Both the position numbers and the translations under genes were made by a program. Shown piece after piece: positions 25,781 through 34,720 of a stretch of 64,000 nucleotides of DNA (positions are counted from its first letter, which is position 1; each line of letters opens with the position of its first letter). Source of the DNA: Oceanobacillus sojae (GTDB lineage Bacteria > Bacillota > Bacilli > Bacillales > Amphibacillaceae); the NCBI RefSeq assembly GCF_007991515.1, contig NZ_BJYM01000018.1, positions 40,255 through 104,254 of the forward strand, written 5' to 3'. The notes beneath the pieces were generated by a model, which made no database searches, was not told where the DNA came from, and saw nothing but the letters and a program-made list of their open reading frames with translations.

Positions 25781-25886
25781 AACCATTAAAAGTAAGATTG
25801 AATATTAAATTGATGGACAGGTTTTCTTAACAAAAGCCAAAATAACTCAAAAATCAAAGATTAGAAATAAACAGGGAGTGAGCTTT

Positions 25887-26501
25887 TTGAACAAGAAACA
25901 GACCAAAAGTATGTTAACTAAAAAGAAAATCGCTGACGCCGCAAAGCATCTCTTTATTCAAAAAGGCTATACAGCAACATCCATTGAAAATATATCGGAT
26001 GCTACCGGGGTAAGCAAAGGAAATATTTATTATCATTTTGAAAATAAAGAAGGTCTTTTTATTTACGTTTTAGACGAATGGGAAAAAGAATGGATGGAGC
26101 AATGGGAGGAACAAAAAAAACAATATTCCTCTACAACGGAACAGCTGCACGGCATCGCAAAGCATTTTGTTATCAACGATTACAATCATCCTCTGACAAA
26201 TGTTGCTGATGAATTTTTCAGTCATGAAAATTCCAATACTTTAATACAAAACCAGCTCTATAAAACGATTAATACCAGAATATCCTACAGTCAAAAACTC
26301 CTGTCAGAAGGAATAGCCTCCGGCGAGTTTAAAACAGACGATTCTCTATTATTAGCAAAGATTTTTGATACCTTACTATACGGATTAAACAATATTTGCA
26401 GGGACTTAAACATGAAAGAAACACTTGACCTTTACGCAAAAGCGATCGATACCTTCCTCTATGGAATTGCTTCTGACGACTCAGCTCATTCCCATGATTA
26501 A
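25887..26501 (+). CDS. TetR-family regulator of the UspA/sigma unit
   Basis: A 204-residue protein whose helix-turn-helix includes AAKHLFIQKGYTATSIENIS and GVSKGNIYYHFENKEGLF, with a helical ligand/dimer domain after it. The start is TTG 25887, 8 nt after AGGGAG; the GTG at 25878 overlaps the site. Three copies of one operator surround it: its own promoter, the KhtT-like gene and the leader-uspA-sigma unit. This makes it the likely repressor of a second sigma factor. Inducer unknown. Confidence 0.82.
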   Translation: MNKKQTKSMLTKKKIADAAKHLFIQKGYTATSIENISDATGVSKGNIYYHFENKEGLFIYVLDEWEKEWMEQWEEQKKQYSSTTEQLHGIAKHFVINDYNHPLTNVADEFFSHENSNTLIQNQLYKTINTRISYSQKLLSEGIASGEFKTDDSLLLAKIFDTLLYGLNNICRDLNMKETLDLYAKAIDTFLYGIASDDSAHSHD

Positions 26502-26607
26502 CGGCGAAACTAATCAGCTTATGATAGATAAGTTTGGAGAGATTTTATTACTATAGGATTTAAAAATAATCTGCCGATGCGGATTTATTATAGGAAGGAG
26601 GACAGTC

Positions 26608-27141
26608 TTGAACCGTAATCATTCATCCTTTCTGGGAGTTATATTTGGTATGGTTGCAGGAGCAGCTTGGGGATTGGCTTTTCTGATTCCGAATATGCTT
26701 TCTGCTTTTTCATCATTGGAAATTACATTAGGGCGTTATTTGATGTATGGTTTGTACTCTCTTCTTCTATTATTTGCATTTGGAACACTGTGGGCATATA
26801 TTATGTTCCGTTTCGTCGGCCCAAATGTATTCAGAGATTTCTGGCTGGAAAAATCTATTTTCGGATGGGGCTGGAGTACAGGTACTGTGGCTATGGGACT
26901 TGCACTTTTACGAATTGTCGATCCTGAATTGAAAAGCCGGACCCCTGAAGATTATGCATTGGGTTATGTAGGTGTTGCACCTGTTGATATTATTATTGTT
27001 ACCTTTGCCCCAATTCTTTTTGCACTTGGATTCACATGGTTGATTCCAGTAATACTCCTTCTTGGCACTACTGTTGTTATTGTCATTTACAAAAAAGCAG
27101 GCTGGTGGGGACAGGGTAATAAGGAAAACACACCAAGCTGA
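26608..27141 (+). CDS. Chimeric membrane ORF: DMT-transporter N-part fused to GltS-like C-part
   Basis: TTG start after AAGGAGG. Residues 1-52 (GVIFGMVAGAAWGLAFLIPN, SSLEITLGRYLMYGLYSLLL) look like the first segments of an EamA/DMT transporter. From about residue 55 (LWAYIMFRFVG, DFWLEKSIFGWGWSTG, LALLRIVDPELKS) the protein looks like the end of a sodium/glutamate symporter (GltS/ESS family). Neither half is a complete carrier. An in-frame deletion joining two genes is the simplest cause, and an IS remnant begins 10 bp downstream. Probably non-functional despite the open frame. Confidence 0.65.
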   Translation: MNRNHSSFLGVIFGMVAGAAWGLAFLIPNMLSAFSSLEITLGRYLMYGLYSLLLLFAFGTLWAYIMFRFVGPNVFRDFWLEKSIFGWGWSTGTVAMGLALLRIVDPELKSRTPEDYALGYVGVAPVDIIIVTFAPILFALGFTWLIPVILLLGTTVVIVIYKKAGWWGQGNKENTPS

Positions 27142-27150
27142 TGGCTGATA

Positions 27151-27284
27151 TGCACCCCTAGAGTTAGACCAAAAATCTAATTCTAGGGGTGTTTTATATG
27201 GCAAAATACGATTTAGCAATTAAATTAGCAGCCGTAAACGCTTATTTATCACGAAGAAGCGTTCGCAAAGCTCCCACTGAGTGA
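27151..27284 (+). mobile_element. IS3/IS150-like insertion sequence, left-end remnant
   Basis: It begins TGCACCCCTAGAGTTAGACC, with the internal complement CTAATTCTAGGGGTG, forming the imperfect hairpin of an IS end. An ATG at 27198 opens a transposase-OrfA-like start, MAKYDLAIKLAAVNAYLSRR, which stops after 28 codons. The rest of the element is absent, so it is a dead fragment. Confidence 0.6.
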
Positions 27285-27293
27285 AGCTTCATT

Positions 27294-27914
27294 TTATATT
27301 TTTACCAACTGATCCTTCCCGATTCTTCTCCAGAATTTAAAGAAAGACTCTCTTTTCTTGCCAAACTGTGAATAATTATCAATAATTCTCTCTACAATTT
27401 CGTATAATTCTTCCGGCTCGAGATTCTCTTTCAAAAGCATCCCAACTTCTGCATCAAAACCCTTGCCTTTTCCGCCTACATATAAATTGTATTGATCCTT
27501 GAATTTCATCACGCCTATATCACTGATCATTGGTTCTCCACAGCCGATCGGGCAACCTGTATAAGCCATCTTTAATGTAAAAGGAACTTGTTTGCCTGCA
27601 AACCGTTTATTGAGCTCTTTCGCTACAGGCATCCCTTCCCGTTCTTCCCCTTTACAGAAATTACAGGTTTTCAGGCTCTTAACATAACTTCCGACTGGAT
27701 AACAAGCTAATCCTACACTTTCAAATTCCTTTATAATCTCTTCTTTTTTGTTTTCTGCAATTTCAATATAAAGCTGTTGAAAAGTGGTTAATTCCAGCTC
27801 CTCATTTCCATCCATATATTTGGAAATGGTCAGCAGCTGCTTGGCATTTAGTTTTGATCCAAATCCAATACCTCCATTGACAGCTATTTTTATTTTTTTA
27901 TCATCACTTTCCAT
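27294..27914 (-). CDS. Siroheme nitrite/sulfite reductase-like protein
   Basis: A 206-residue protein with a ferredoxin-like half domain (ELTTFQQLYIEI) and the cluster motif TCNFCKGE then TGCPIGCGE, four cysteines as in siroheme/4Fe-4S proteins (Nitrite_sir). It is much shorter than an assimilatory reductase, so it may be a specialised redox protein. The ATG at 27914 is preceded by GGGGG at about 8 nt and the earlier in-frame ATG at 27944 has no site. It ends close to the IS remnant, but a natural C-terminus (KDQLVKI) is present. Confidence 0.75.
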   Translation of the reverse strand: MESDDKKIKIAVNGGIGFGSKLNAKQLLTISKYMDGNEELELTTFQQLYIEIAENKKEEIIKEFESVGLACYPVGSYVKSLKTCNFCKGEEREGMPVAKELNKRFAGKQVPFTLKMAYTGCPIGCGEPMISDIGVMKFKDQYNLYVGGKGKGFDAEVGMLLKENLEPEELYEIVERIIDNYSQFGKKRESFFKFWRRIGKDQLVKI

Positions 27915-27991
27915 ATGGAGTCCCCCTATCCCTACTTTTATCATCTTTTATACAATACGCCTGTAAGGTATTTATAATGATAAAAATAATT

Positions 27992-28039
27992 AGATCCCAT
28001 AAAGAAATAAAATATTCTTCAAATTTCTTTATGGGATCT
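27992..28039 (-). terminator. Terminator of the glutaredoxin-like gene
   Basis: AGATCCCATAAAGAAAT pairs with ATTTCTTTATGGGATCT (17 bp, perfect). On the leftward strand it is followed by ATTATTTTTATC. It lies 12 bp after the stop. Confidence 0.85.
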
Positions 28040-28050
28040 GTATATTTCTG

Positions 28051-28329
28051 TCAGCTGACTTCTAACAGCTTCTTAAATTCTTTTTTATTTTGCTCAAATC
28101 CAGTCATACTCTTCACTTTTTTCCTTAAACCCAGCATAGAAGATCGAGAAAAAACGATGCCGGGGACGATTCTGTTTCCTGTTATCTTTTTTAATTCTTT
28201 CTCTTTTTCAGGCTGCTTTGCTAAGTCGTATTGTTTATGCGGGATTTGATGTTCTTCCAAGAAATTTTTCAAGTCCTGGCAATCTGAGCAAGTCGGTCTT
28301 GTATAGATTTCCAAATGATATTCAGCCAT
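28051..28329 (-). CDS. Glutaredoxin-like protein, CSDC motif
   Basis: A 92-residue thioredoxin-fold protein with RPTCSDCQDLKNFL near residue 11 and the cis-proline in NRIVPGIVF near 56. It probably reduces protein or low-molecular-weight thiol disulfides. GGGGGAGGGAAG precedes the ATG. It lies after the copper genes and has its own terminator. Its last half is more basic than in classical glutaredoxin (LRKKVKSMTG). Confidence 0.75.
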   Translation of the reverse strand: MAEYHLEIYTRPTCSDCQDLKNFLEEHQIPHKQYDLAKQPEKEKELKKITGNRIVPGIVFSRSSMLGLRKKVKSMTGFEQNKKEFKKLLEVS

Positions 28330-28365
28330 CTGTTAACTTCCCTCCCCCAGGTATGATGCAATTGC

Positions 28366-29025
28366 TTATTTACTTACTTCAATAATAAATGAATAAGTGT
28401 GCACCTTATCACCAAATTGAAATTCTGCCCAAATTTTATACATTCCCTGCTTCGGAAAATGAGCATGGAATGTTGTTGTGTCATCTGAATCCGGATGAAC
28501 ATGGATATATTGTTCTGCAGCTTCATCCACAATGACCACATGACCTAAAGCCCCTAGATGCGGCTCAGGAGTTTCTCCGTGCATATTAAAATCTAAAGGC
28601 ACTGCTTTACCAGCCTCTGCTTTGACATTCTCTAACGTAACAGTTTTTCCATCCACTTCTTTGGTCCAATTATCGTCAGACTTTAAGGCGGCTTTACCTG
28701 TTTCATTCGTTCCGACCTGAATCGTATTTGGAGCTGCCTGATATGCTTTTTCCTTTGGCGTAATATCAACAAAGGCTTGATACGTACCATCATTTAAAGA
28801 GTGGTTAATCGTATAAAGTCCTTCCTGCTCTTTTTCTGGATGCAAATGATAATAATGCTCCAAATCATTGGATACCATAATAAAATGCATTTCTTTTTCG
28901 TGTGCCAAGGCCAGTTCGGGCGCTTTTCCGGTACTATCCTCTAAGGCTATAGATATTTTTCCACTCTTATACGTTACCGTTGCTTTTACCTCTGACTCAC
29001 CTGAATGATGATGACTATGATCCAT
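28366..29025 (-). CDS. Copper-associated YtkA-like domain protein, His-rich start
   Basis: A 219-residue protein starting MDHSHHHSGESEVKATVTYK. It has two beta-rich halves with repeated metal-type residues: EMHFIMVSNDLEHYYHLHP, MHGETPEPHLGALGHVVIV and IHVHPDSDDTTTFHAHF. His/Met pairs fit copper binding. No signal peptide is visible, unlike secreted relatives. GGAGGAAG precedes the ATG. It follows the YdhK-like gene by 73 bp and is probably in the copA transcript. Confidence 0.65.
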   Translation of the reverse strand: MDHSHHHSGESEVKATVTYKSGKISIALEDSTGKAPELALAHEKEMHFIMVSNDLEHYYHLHPEKEQEGLYTINHSLNDGTYQAFVDITPKEKAYQAAPNTIQVGTNETGKAALKSDDNWTKEVDGKTVTLENVKAEAGKAVPLDFNMHGETPEPHLGALGHVVIVDEAAEQYIHVHPDSDDTTTFHAHFPKQGMYKIWAEFQFGDKVHTYSFIIEVSK

Positions 29026-29098
29026 ACTATCTTCCTCCTTTGATTTTCTTTCATATCTTGAAACAGAAATCTTGCGGTTAGTTACACGGCGATAAAAC

Positions 29099-29686
29099 TT
29101 AATCTGCCGGTGATAACTCTTCCTCTGTTACCCATTTATGGTTTTGGACTTTTTCTCCAGTATCTGCTGTTTCAAAATCAACCATATAGACAGTCGTTTC
29201 ATCTGCCGAATCGATTTCTGCATGAGTACCATGCATTCCTTCCATATGGTCTGCATGCAATACAACCTCCGTACCAGGTTCTAATGGTGCAGCATCTGGA
29301 TTTTCTAATTCTTCATGGATAACCCACTTATGATTTTCGATTTCCTGCCCATCATCTGTCGTATAAGATACGGTATAAACAGTCGTATTAAACGCACCGG
29401 AGATTTTCGCAACAGCACCGTCCATTCCTGGCATATGGTCGGCACTGATTATTGCTTCACTGCCGACTTCAAATGTCGGGTCCTCTGCTTCTTGAAGGCC
29501 AGCAGGGATATCCCCAGAACTGGACATTTCTTCAGCTGAGTGGTCCATCCCTTCATGTTCACCTGCGTGTTCATTGCGTTCCATTTCTCCACTTGCCAGC
29601 GGATTTTGCCCGGTAATAATAGCAAAAACCGCGAAAACAGCTGCTACATAGATAATTCCTAAGGAAACCCATTTCTTGATGGACAT
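29099..29686 (-). CDS. YdhK-family (DUF1541) protein with two repeats
   Basis: A 195-residue protein with one N-terminal membrane anchor, a His/Met/Glu-rich linker (EHAGEHEGMDHSAEEM), and two similar DUF1541 domains: VGSEAIISADHMPGMDGAVA to ENHKWVIHEEL, and PGTEVVLHADHMEGMHG to QNHKWVTEEEL. The repeated ADHM-x-GM motif suits external copper binding. Its ribosome binding site lies in the last codons of copA and the genes are 1 bp apart, showing coupling to copper efflux. Confidence 0.8.
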   Translation of the reverse strand: MSIKKWVSLGIIYVAAVFAVFAIITGQNPLASGEMERNEHAGEHEGMDHSAEEMSSSGDIPAGLQEAEDPTFEVGSEAIISADHMPGMDGAVAKISGAFNTTVYTVSYTTDDGQEIENHKWVIHEELENPDAAPLEPGTEVVLHADHMEGMHGTHAEIDSADETTVYMVDFETADTGEKVQNHKWVTEEELSPAD

Positions 29687-29687
29687 A

Positions 29688-32114
29688 TTATTGGCCTCCT
29701 TTCAGCTTTAAACGTTGTAATCGTAATGCGTTTAGTACCACAGATACAGAACTAAACGCCATTGCTGCTCCGGCAACCCATGGAGCGAGCAGTCCAATTG
29801 CTGCAATCGGAACGGAAGCTGAATTATAGAAGAAGGCAAAGAACAGGTTTTGTTTAATATTACGCATTGTTTTCGCACTAATTTCTACACTGTCTGCCAC
29901 ACTATTTAAATCGCCGCGCATCAGTGTAATATCAGCCGCTTCAATCGCTACATCTGTTCCTGTACCAATCGCCATTCCAATATCTGCTACAGCTAATGCC
30001 GGTGCATCATTAACACCGTCACCTACCATAGCTACTTTTTTACCTTCCAGTTGAAGATTTTTTATTTCATCTGCTTTTTGTTCCGGTACTACTTCTGCGA
30101 TTACACGGTCAATTCCTACCTGTTTTCCGATTGCGTTGGCAGTCCTTTGATTATCCCCGGTCAGCATAATGACTTCCAGCCCTTGCTCGTGCATTCTCTG
30201 AATAGCCGCTTTAGATGTCTCTTTTACTGTATCAGCAACTGCGATAACGCCCGCTAATTGATTTTCCAAACCGATTAACATCGCTGTTTTCCCATCTGAT
30301 TCGAGCTTTGCCATGTTACCTTCTACAGAAGAAACATCAATATTCTCCCGTTTCATCAGTTTCCTTGTACCGACAAAAATCATTTTTCCATCTACAGAAG
30401 CTTGGATACCGTATCCCGGTATTGCTTCAAAAGAATCGGTTTCTCTAATCTGAACACCTTTTGCTTTTGCACCTTTTACAATTGCTTCTGCAAGCGGGTG
30501 TTCTGAATTATTTTCAGCAGAAGCCACTAAAGCAAGCACTTCTTCTTCTGAAAATCCTTTTTCTGGAAGAACATCTGTTAATTCAGGTTCCCCCTTGGTT
30601 ACCGTTCCTGTTTTATCTAAAACAATCGTATTCAGGTTACGTGTATTTTCTAAATACTCTCCACCTTTAAACAAGACTCCCAGCTCTGCTGCTCTTCCTG
30701 AACCAGCCATCACAGATGTCGGAGTAGCCAGACCAAGCGCACAAGGGCAGGCAATAACCAATACTGTAATCGCAGGGACTAAAGCAGAACGTAAGTCACC
30801 AGGTGCTACGAAGAAATACCATACAAGCCCGGTCACCAGTGCTATTCCTACAACAATGGGAACAAATACGCCAGATACACGGTCAGCAACGCGCTGAATA
30901 TCAGCTTTACTTCCCTGTGCTTCCTCAACGACCTTTACAATTTGAGAAAGGGCCGTATCCTTACCAACCTTTGTAGCCTCAATGGTTAACAATCCATTCT
31001 TATTAATTGTGGAACCAATAGCTGCGTCGCCTGTTTTCTTATCAACAGGGATACTTTCCCCAGTAATCATCGATTCATCAACTGCGGACTCCCCTTTAAC
31101 GATTTGGCCATCCACAGGAATTTTCTCACCAGGACGAACCATAACAGTATCGCCAACGATTACTTCTTCAATTGCAATTTCCTGTTCTTCCCCATTTCTT
31201 ATCACACGGGCAGTTTTTGCCTGCATACCAAGCAATTTTTGTATTGCCTGACCTGTTCTTCCCTTAGCACGAACTTCAAATAGTTTTCCAAGCAGGATTA
31301 AAGTGATAATTACTGCAGCTGCTTCAAAATAAAGCTCTGGCATGCCAACCTGGCCTTGTATTTGCCACTCAATCCCTAAGAAAATACTATAAATGAAAGC
31401 AACCGATGTACCTAATGCGACAAGGACATCCATATTAGCGCTGCCGTTTTTCAGTGCTTTATATGCAGATTTATAAAATTGTGCCCCGACAATAAATTGT
31501 ACAGGTGCAGCTAAAGCTAATTGTACCCACGGATTCATTAACATATCCGGGGAATAGATAAACGACGTAAACTCAAAGTGTGTTACCATCGTCCACAATA
31601 ATGGTAATGTCAAAATAGCTGAAAAGATAAATTTCCCTGTCTGATGACGAATTTCTTCCTCTTTATTATTTGCTGTTTCTTCTTTAGATGCCTGCACTTT
31701 TAAGCTGTATCCTAACTTTTTTACTGCCTCCATCATATCGTTGACAGTGACCTGACCCTGATCATAATCTACTGCCACATTTTCTAAAGCAAAGTTAACA
31801 GAAGCGTTAGAGACGCCTTCCATTTTATTTAAACGTTTTTCAATTTTATTAGCACATGCAGCACAGGTCATACCCGAAATATCGAATGTTTGTTTATCGT
31901 GTGCAACGTGATAGCCTAATTTCTCAATTTTATCTTCAAAATCCTGTACATTTGTTTTGTCAGGATCATAAACAACTTTTGTTTTTTCAATAGCAAAGTT
32001 GACATTTGCATTTTCCACACCGTCTATTTTATTGAGACTTTTTTCAATTCTATTAGCACATGCAGCACAAGTCATCCCTTGTATTTGTAAGTTTACTTCC
32101 TTTTGTGCTCCCAT
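29688..32114 (-). CDS. copA: Copper-exporting P1B-type ATPase CopA
   Basis: An 808-residue P1B-1 ATPase that exports Cu(I). Two N-terminal HMA domains each hold [12 protein letters not shown]. TGES phosphatase loop ([11 protein letters not shown]), membrane CPC ([13 protein letters not shown], near 460), phosphorylation site DKTGTVT, the HP motif [10 protein letters not shown] and the hinge [12 protein letters not shown] are all intact. The start at 32114 follows AGAGGTGAG; the earlier ATG at 32159 overlaps the CsoR-like box. It has its own promoter and box, separated from copZ by a terminator. Confidence 0.97.
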   Translation of the reverse strand: MGAQKEVNLQIQGMTCAACANRIEKSLNKIDGVENANVNFAIEKTKVVYDPDKTNVQDFEDKIEKLGYHVAHDKQTFDISGMTCAACANKIEKRLNKMEGVSNASVNFALENVAVDYDQGQVTVNDMMEAVKKLGYSLKVQASKEETANNKEEEIRHQTGKFIFSAILTLPLLWTMVTHFEFTSFIYSPDMLMNPWVQLALAAPVQFIVGAQFYKSAYKALKNGSANMDVLVALGTSVAFIYSIFLGIEWQIQGQVGMPELYFEAAAVIITLILLGKLFEVRAKGRTGQAIQKLLGMQAKTARVIRNGEEQEIAIEEVIVGDTVMVRPGEKIPVDGQIVKGESAVDESMITGESIPVDKKTGDAAIGSTINKNGLLTIEATKVGKDTALSQIVKVVEEAQGSKADIQRVADRVSGVFVPIVVGIALVTGLVWYFFVAPGDLRSALVPAITVLVIACPCALGLATPTSVMAGSGRAAELGVLFKGGEYLENTRNLNTIVLDKTGTVTKGEPELTDVLPEKGFSEEEVLALVASAENNSEHPLAEAIVKGAKAKGVQIRETDSFEAIPGYGIQASVDGKMIFVGTRKLMKRENIDVSSVEGNMAKLESDGKTAMLIGLENQLAGVIAVADTVKETSKAAIQRMHEQGLEVIMLTGDNQRTANAIGKQVGIDRVIAEVVPEQKADEIKNLQLEGKKVAMVGDGVNDAPALAVADIGMAIGTGTDVAIEAADITLMRGDLNSVADSVEISAKTMRNIKQNLFFAFFYNSASVPIAAIGLLAPWVAGAAMAFSSVSVVLNALRLQRLKLKGGQ

Positions 32115-32131
32115 TGTTCTCACCTCTTTAT

Positions 32132-32148
32132 ATACCGTATAGGGGTAT
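32132..32148 (-). promoter_or_regulatory. CsoR-like operator before copA
   Basis: ATACCGTATAGGGGTAT matches the Bacillus CsoR operator pattern (ATACC-N7-GGTAT). It lies 18 bp upstream of the copA start codon. Confidence 0.75.
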
Positions 32149-32157
32149 TGAAATTTC

Positions 32158-32199
32158 AAAAAGGGAATCGTGCTGAAACAGCACGATTATTCCCTTTTA
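32158..32199 (-). terminator. Terminator between copZ and copA
   Basis: A two-part stem pairs AAAGGGAA with TTCCCTTT and TCGTGCT with AGCACGA around GAAAC. On the leftward strand a T-rich stretch follows. It begins 2 bp after the copZ stop, so copZ and copA are largely separate units. Confidence 0.8.
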
Positions 32200-32200
32200 T

Positions 32201-32407
32201 TTAAGCAACATCATAGCCTTGTTCTTCTATTACTTCTGTAATATCTTTTAATTCTACTTTATCAGCATTGTATGTTACATCTACTTTTCCATTTTCTAAA
32301 TGCACTTTTACTGATTCAACTCCATCTAATTCTCCTACGTTTCCTTCAATAGAATTGACGCAATGGCCACAAGACATTCCTTGTACATTAAGTGTTATAT
32401 TTTCCAT
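32201..32407 (-). CDS. copZ: Copper chaperone CopZ
   Basis: A 68-residue single HMA domain with the metal motif GMSCGHCVNSIE near residue 10 and the ferredoxin-like beta-alpha-beta pattern ending in EEQGYDVA. It carries Cu(I) to CopA and CsoR in the cytoplasm. TAGGAGG precedes the ATG. It has its own CsoR-like box and terminator. Confidence 0.95.
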   Translation of the reverse strand: MENITLNVQGMSCGHCVNSIEGNVGELDGVESVKVHLENGKVDVTYNADKVELKDITEVIEEQGYDVA

Positions 32408-32447
32408 GTAAATTACCTCCTAATTTTTAATCCACCTTCATATTACC

Positions 32448-32464
32448 ATACCCCAGATAGGTAT
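32448..32464 (-). promoter_or_regulatory. CsoR-like operator before copZ
   Basis: ATACCCCAGATAGGTAT, same ATACC-N7-GGTAT frame as the boxes before copA and csoR. It lies in the 75-bp gap between csoR and copZ. Confidence 0.75.
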
Positions 32465-32482
32465 TGTCAATAATAAAATTTT

Positions 32483-32830
32483 TTATTTCATTATTTTTGA
32501 AATTGTTGTCATAAATTCTGCCACAATTTCTGGATCTTTATTCTCTAATCTTTCAATGACACAAGTGTTTATATGACTTTCCAGAAGCAGGCGTGAAACA
32601 GAATGCAGTGCAGATTGTACCGCCGACATTTGCGTTAAAATATCATCACAATATACATTCCGGTCAATCATTCGTTTAACTCCTTTGACCTGTCCTTCAA
32701 TCCGGCTCATGCGATTCATTAAATTTCGTTGAAGCTCATCCGGCATATGCGTGCCGGACTCTTCTCCTTCTTCCATACAACACATTTTCTTCTGATCTAT
32801 CGGATTCATTTGTTCCGCTGTTTTCCCCAT
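32483..32830 (-). CDS. csoR: Copper-sensing repressor CsoR
   Basis: A 115-residue all-helical regulator. The Cu(I) ligands are the Cys of NVYCDDILTQ and the His and Cys of ESHINTCVIE, the normal Cys-His-Cys set. The helical core RMSRIEGQVKGVKRMIDR is typical. An N-terminal tail with Cys-Cys (KKMCCMEEGEESGTH) is longer than in Bacillus CsoR. Copper releases it from DNA and turns on the efflux genes. GAGAGGAG precedes the ATG. Confidence 0.93.
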   Translation of the reverse strand: MGKTAEQMNPIDQKKMCCMEEGEESGTHMPDELQRNLMNRMSRIEGQVKGVKRMIDRNVYCDDILTQMSAVQSALHSVSRLLLESHINTCVIERLENKDPEIVAEFMTTISKIMK

Positions 32831-32894
32831 ATCTATTCTCCTCTCTTATTTCAAGGATTAGTTAAGACTAATTTGTTTATAAACTTATCATAAT

Positions 32895-32971
32895 ATACCC
32901 CTATATGGTATGTCAAATTATTTTATCTACATAGGAAAACAGGATTCAATTGGTATACCGTCAGATAGTAT
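32895..32971 (-). promoter_or_regulatory. CsoR-like operator pair upstream of csoR
   Basis: ATACCCCTATATGGTAT (32895-32911) is the best match and lies about 65 bp before csoR. ATACCGTCAGATAGTAT (32955-32971) is a weaker copy, 60 bp further upstream. Both have the 17-bp frame. Confidence 0.65.
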
Positions 32972-33017
32972 GTATAAAGTACTTGATTATATTCATTTAT
33001 ATTTAAAAACACTAAAA

Positions 33018-33070
33018 TAAAAAGCTGAAAAGTTTTATTTTTAATTTAGAACTTTTCAGCTTTTTTATTT
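33018..33070 (-). terminator. Terminator hairpin, A/T flanked on both sides
   Basis: AAAAGCTGAAAAGTT pairs with AACTTTTCAGCTTTT around a 15-nt loop. T runs follow in both directions, so it can serve the SRPBCC gene 100 bp to its right or block entry from the left. Confidence 0.75.
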
Positions 33071-33167
33071 ATTATTCGATTATTTTTAACTGGTTATTCC
33101 TTTAAAATATTATGTTGAATAATATCCTGCAGCTATATTGTATAACACTTTAACATCTTAACTGCTT

Positions 33168-33563
33168 TTATGCATAGGGTAATTCCTTCCCAGCAAGAAA
33201 AGCTTTCAAATTCTCCAGAGACTCCTCAAACCCCTCCATATTTACGGTAACTTGTGTTCCGTCAGGTTGAGAAATTAATTCGAATGCAAGCAGAAATTCG
33301 TCATCCTCAGAATAAAGCGAAAAAACGTTATTCGTCTTCATCTCTTTTATTACAAAGCTCATTGGAATGCTTTCCCCTTCTTGAAGGTTATTATAAGCAC
33401 TTGGCATAAGCGTAAAGTTTGCCTGCTTTCCAACTTCAAGCTCAGGAATTGACCACGTTGAACCTGGAGCATACCATTCAGAAAATTTTTCATCATCTGT
33501 AATAGCATTCCAAACAGTTTCGGCGTTTTCGAGAATAAGTATGGAACTTTTATTATGATTCAT
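33168..33563 (-). CDS. SRPBCC / AHSA1-family protein
   Basis: About 131 residues, with the START-fold opening SILILENAETVWNAITDDEKFSEWYAPG, here in part, and the AHSA1-like closing GFEESLENLKAFLAG. These proteins bind hydrophobic ligands or assist Hsp90, and many are orphan. The start ATG at 33563 is more likely than TTG 33575, because GAAAGG directly abuts the TTG. It stands alone. Confidence 0.7.
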   Translation of the reverse strand: MNHNKSSILILENAETVWNAITDDEKFSEWYAPGSTWSIPELEVGKQANFTLMPSAYNNLQEGESIPMSFVIKEMKTNNVFSLYSEDDEFLLAFELISQPDGTQVTVNMEGFEESLENLKAFLAGKELPYA

Positions 33564-33705
33564 CTGTTTATCCAACCTTTCAATCTGGGGTTAGTATAAA
33601 TATAGCATATATGAGCTGCGCTGATTCCCTCTGAAGATCCCATTTTGATTATTAACAGCTTGTCATGTCCCCTAAATAAAATCATTTCCTATCCTATTTT
33701 CCTTA

Positions 33706-34584
33706 CTAAACATAATTCTCCTCAATCCATTCCTGCACAGTTTCCATAAATACTCTTGTCGCAGGTGCCGCTTTTTCCAAGGATTGTACAGCCATCCCAA
33801 TTGTCCGATAGTATTCTTTTTCCAAGCTTCTAATCCGAATATCTTCCGGCAGCCTGTATAAAATTAATTCAGGAAGTATACTAATCCCCAAATTGTTTTG
33901 AACCATCGCAATGATAGCCTGATCTTCTTCCATTTCATAACCTATGCTCAGTGTGATATTATTTTCCTTTAAAATATCCCTCACGTCTTTATCGATGTTT
34001 GTTTTAGGCATAATTAATTGTGCTTCCTTTAATTGTTCAAACGTAATGGTCTTTTGATTGCTGAGCGGATGCTGATTGGACATGACGCATAAGATCCTGT
34101 CTTTTTTCAATGGAATAGTATCGAATATATTGTCTGCCGGTAAGGAAAGAAAACCAAAATCAACGCTTCCATTTAAAATCCATTTATTTATATCATCATA
34201 ATCTCCCTCTAATAGCTTCACTTCAATATGGGGGTACTGCTGTTTAAATTCTTTAATTATTTTAGGAAGCCAATTTATGGAGACACTTGGAAATGTTCCA
34301 ATTCGGACAATTCCTGTTTTAACTCCTTCAATTTCCGCTGCCTCTTGCATCATCTGTTCATAAGAATTCAAAATCCGGTGAACATGAAGCAGCATTTTTT
34401 CTCCGTTATTCGTCAGCTTCACTCCGGAACGTCCTCTTGTTAAAAGTGTAAAGCCAAATTCAGACTCCAGACTTGAAATCGCATGGCTGACAGCTGATTG
34501 TGTAAGACCTAATACATTAGCTGCTTTAAAAAAGCCTCCAGTTTCAACAATTGAACGAAAAATTTCGTACCTTGCAAGTGTCAA
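33706..34584 (-). CDS. LysR-family regulator divergent from a trans-sulfuration enzyme gene
   Basis: A 292-residue protein with the N-terminal winged helix LGLTQSAVSHAISSLESEFG and the two-lobed effector domain (GIVRIGTFPSVSINWLPKII onward). It starts at TTG, 7 nt after AAGGAGG. Back-to-back with the gamma-lyase gene across 136 bp, as LysR regulators usually are to their targets. Possible inducers are O-acetylserine or another sulfur/amino-acid metabolite; this is inference. Confidence 0.85.
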   Translation of the reverse strand: MTLARYEIFRSIVETGGFFKAANVLGLTQSAVSHAISSLESEFGFTLLTRGRSGVKLTNNGEKMLLHVHRILNSYEQMMQEAAEIEGVKTGIVRIGTFPSVSINWLPKIIKEFKQQYPHIEVKLLEGDYDDINKWILNGSVDFGFLSLPADNIFDTIPLKKDRILCVMSNQHPLSNQKTITFEQLKEAQLIMPKTNIDKDVRDILKENNITLSIGYEMEEDQAIIAMVQNNLGISILPELILYRLPEDIRIRSLEKEYYRTIGMAVQSLEKAAPATRVFMETVQEWIEENYV

Positions 34585-34720
34585 AATATAACCTCCTTCA
34601 CATTAATTTTATTCATGTATTATATCATAAATATTCATTTGATTAATATTTATAGGATATTTATAATAAAGCCAGAATAGTATTCTTACTGTATTTATAG
34701 TTTTAGAGGAGGAGTTTTTC

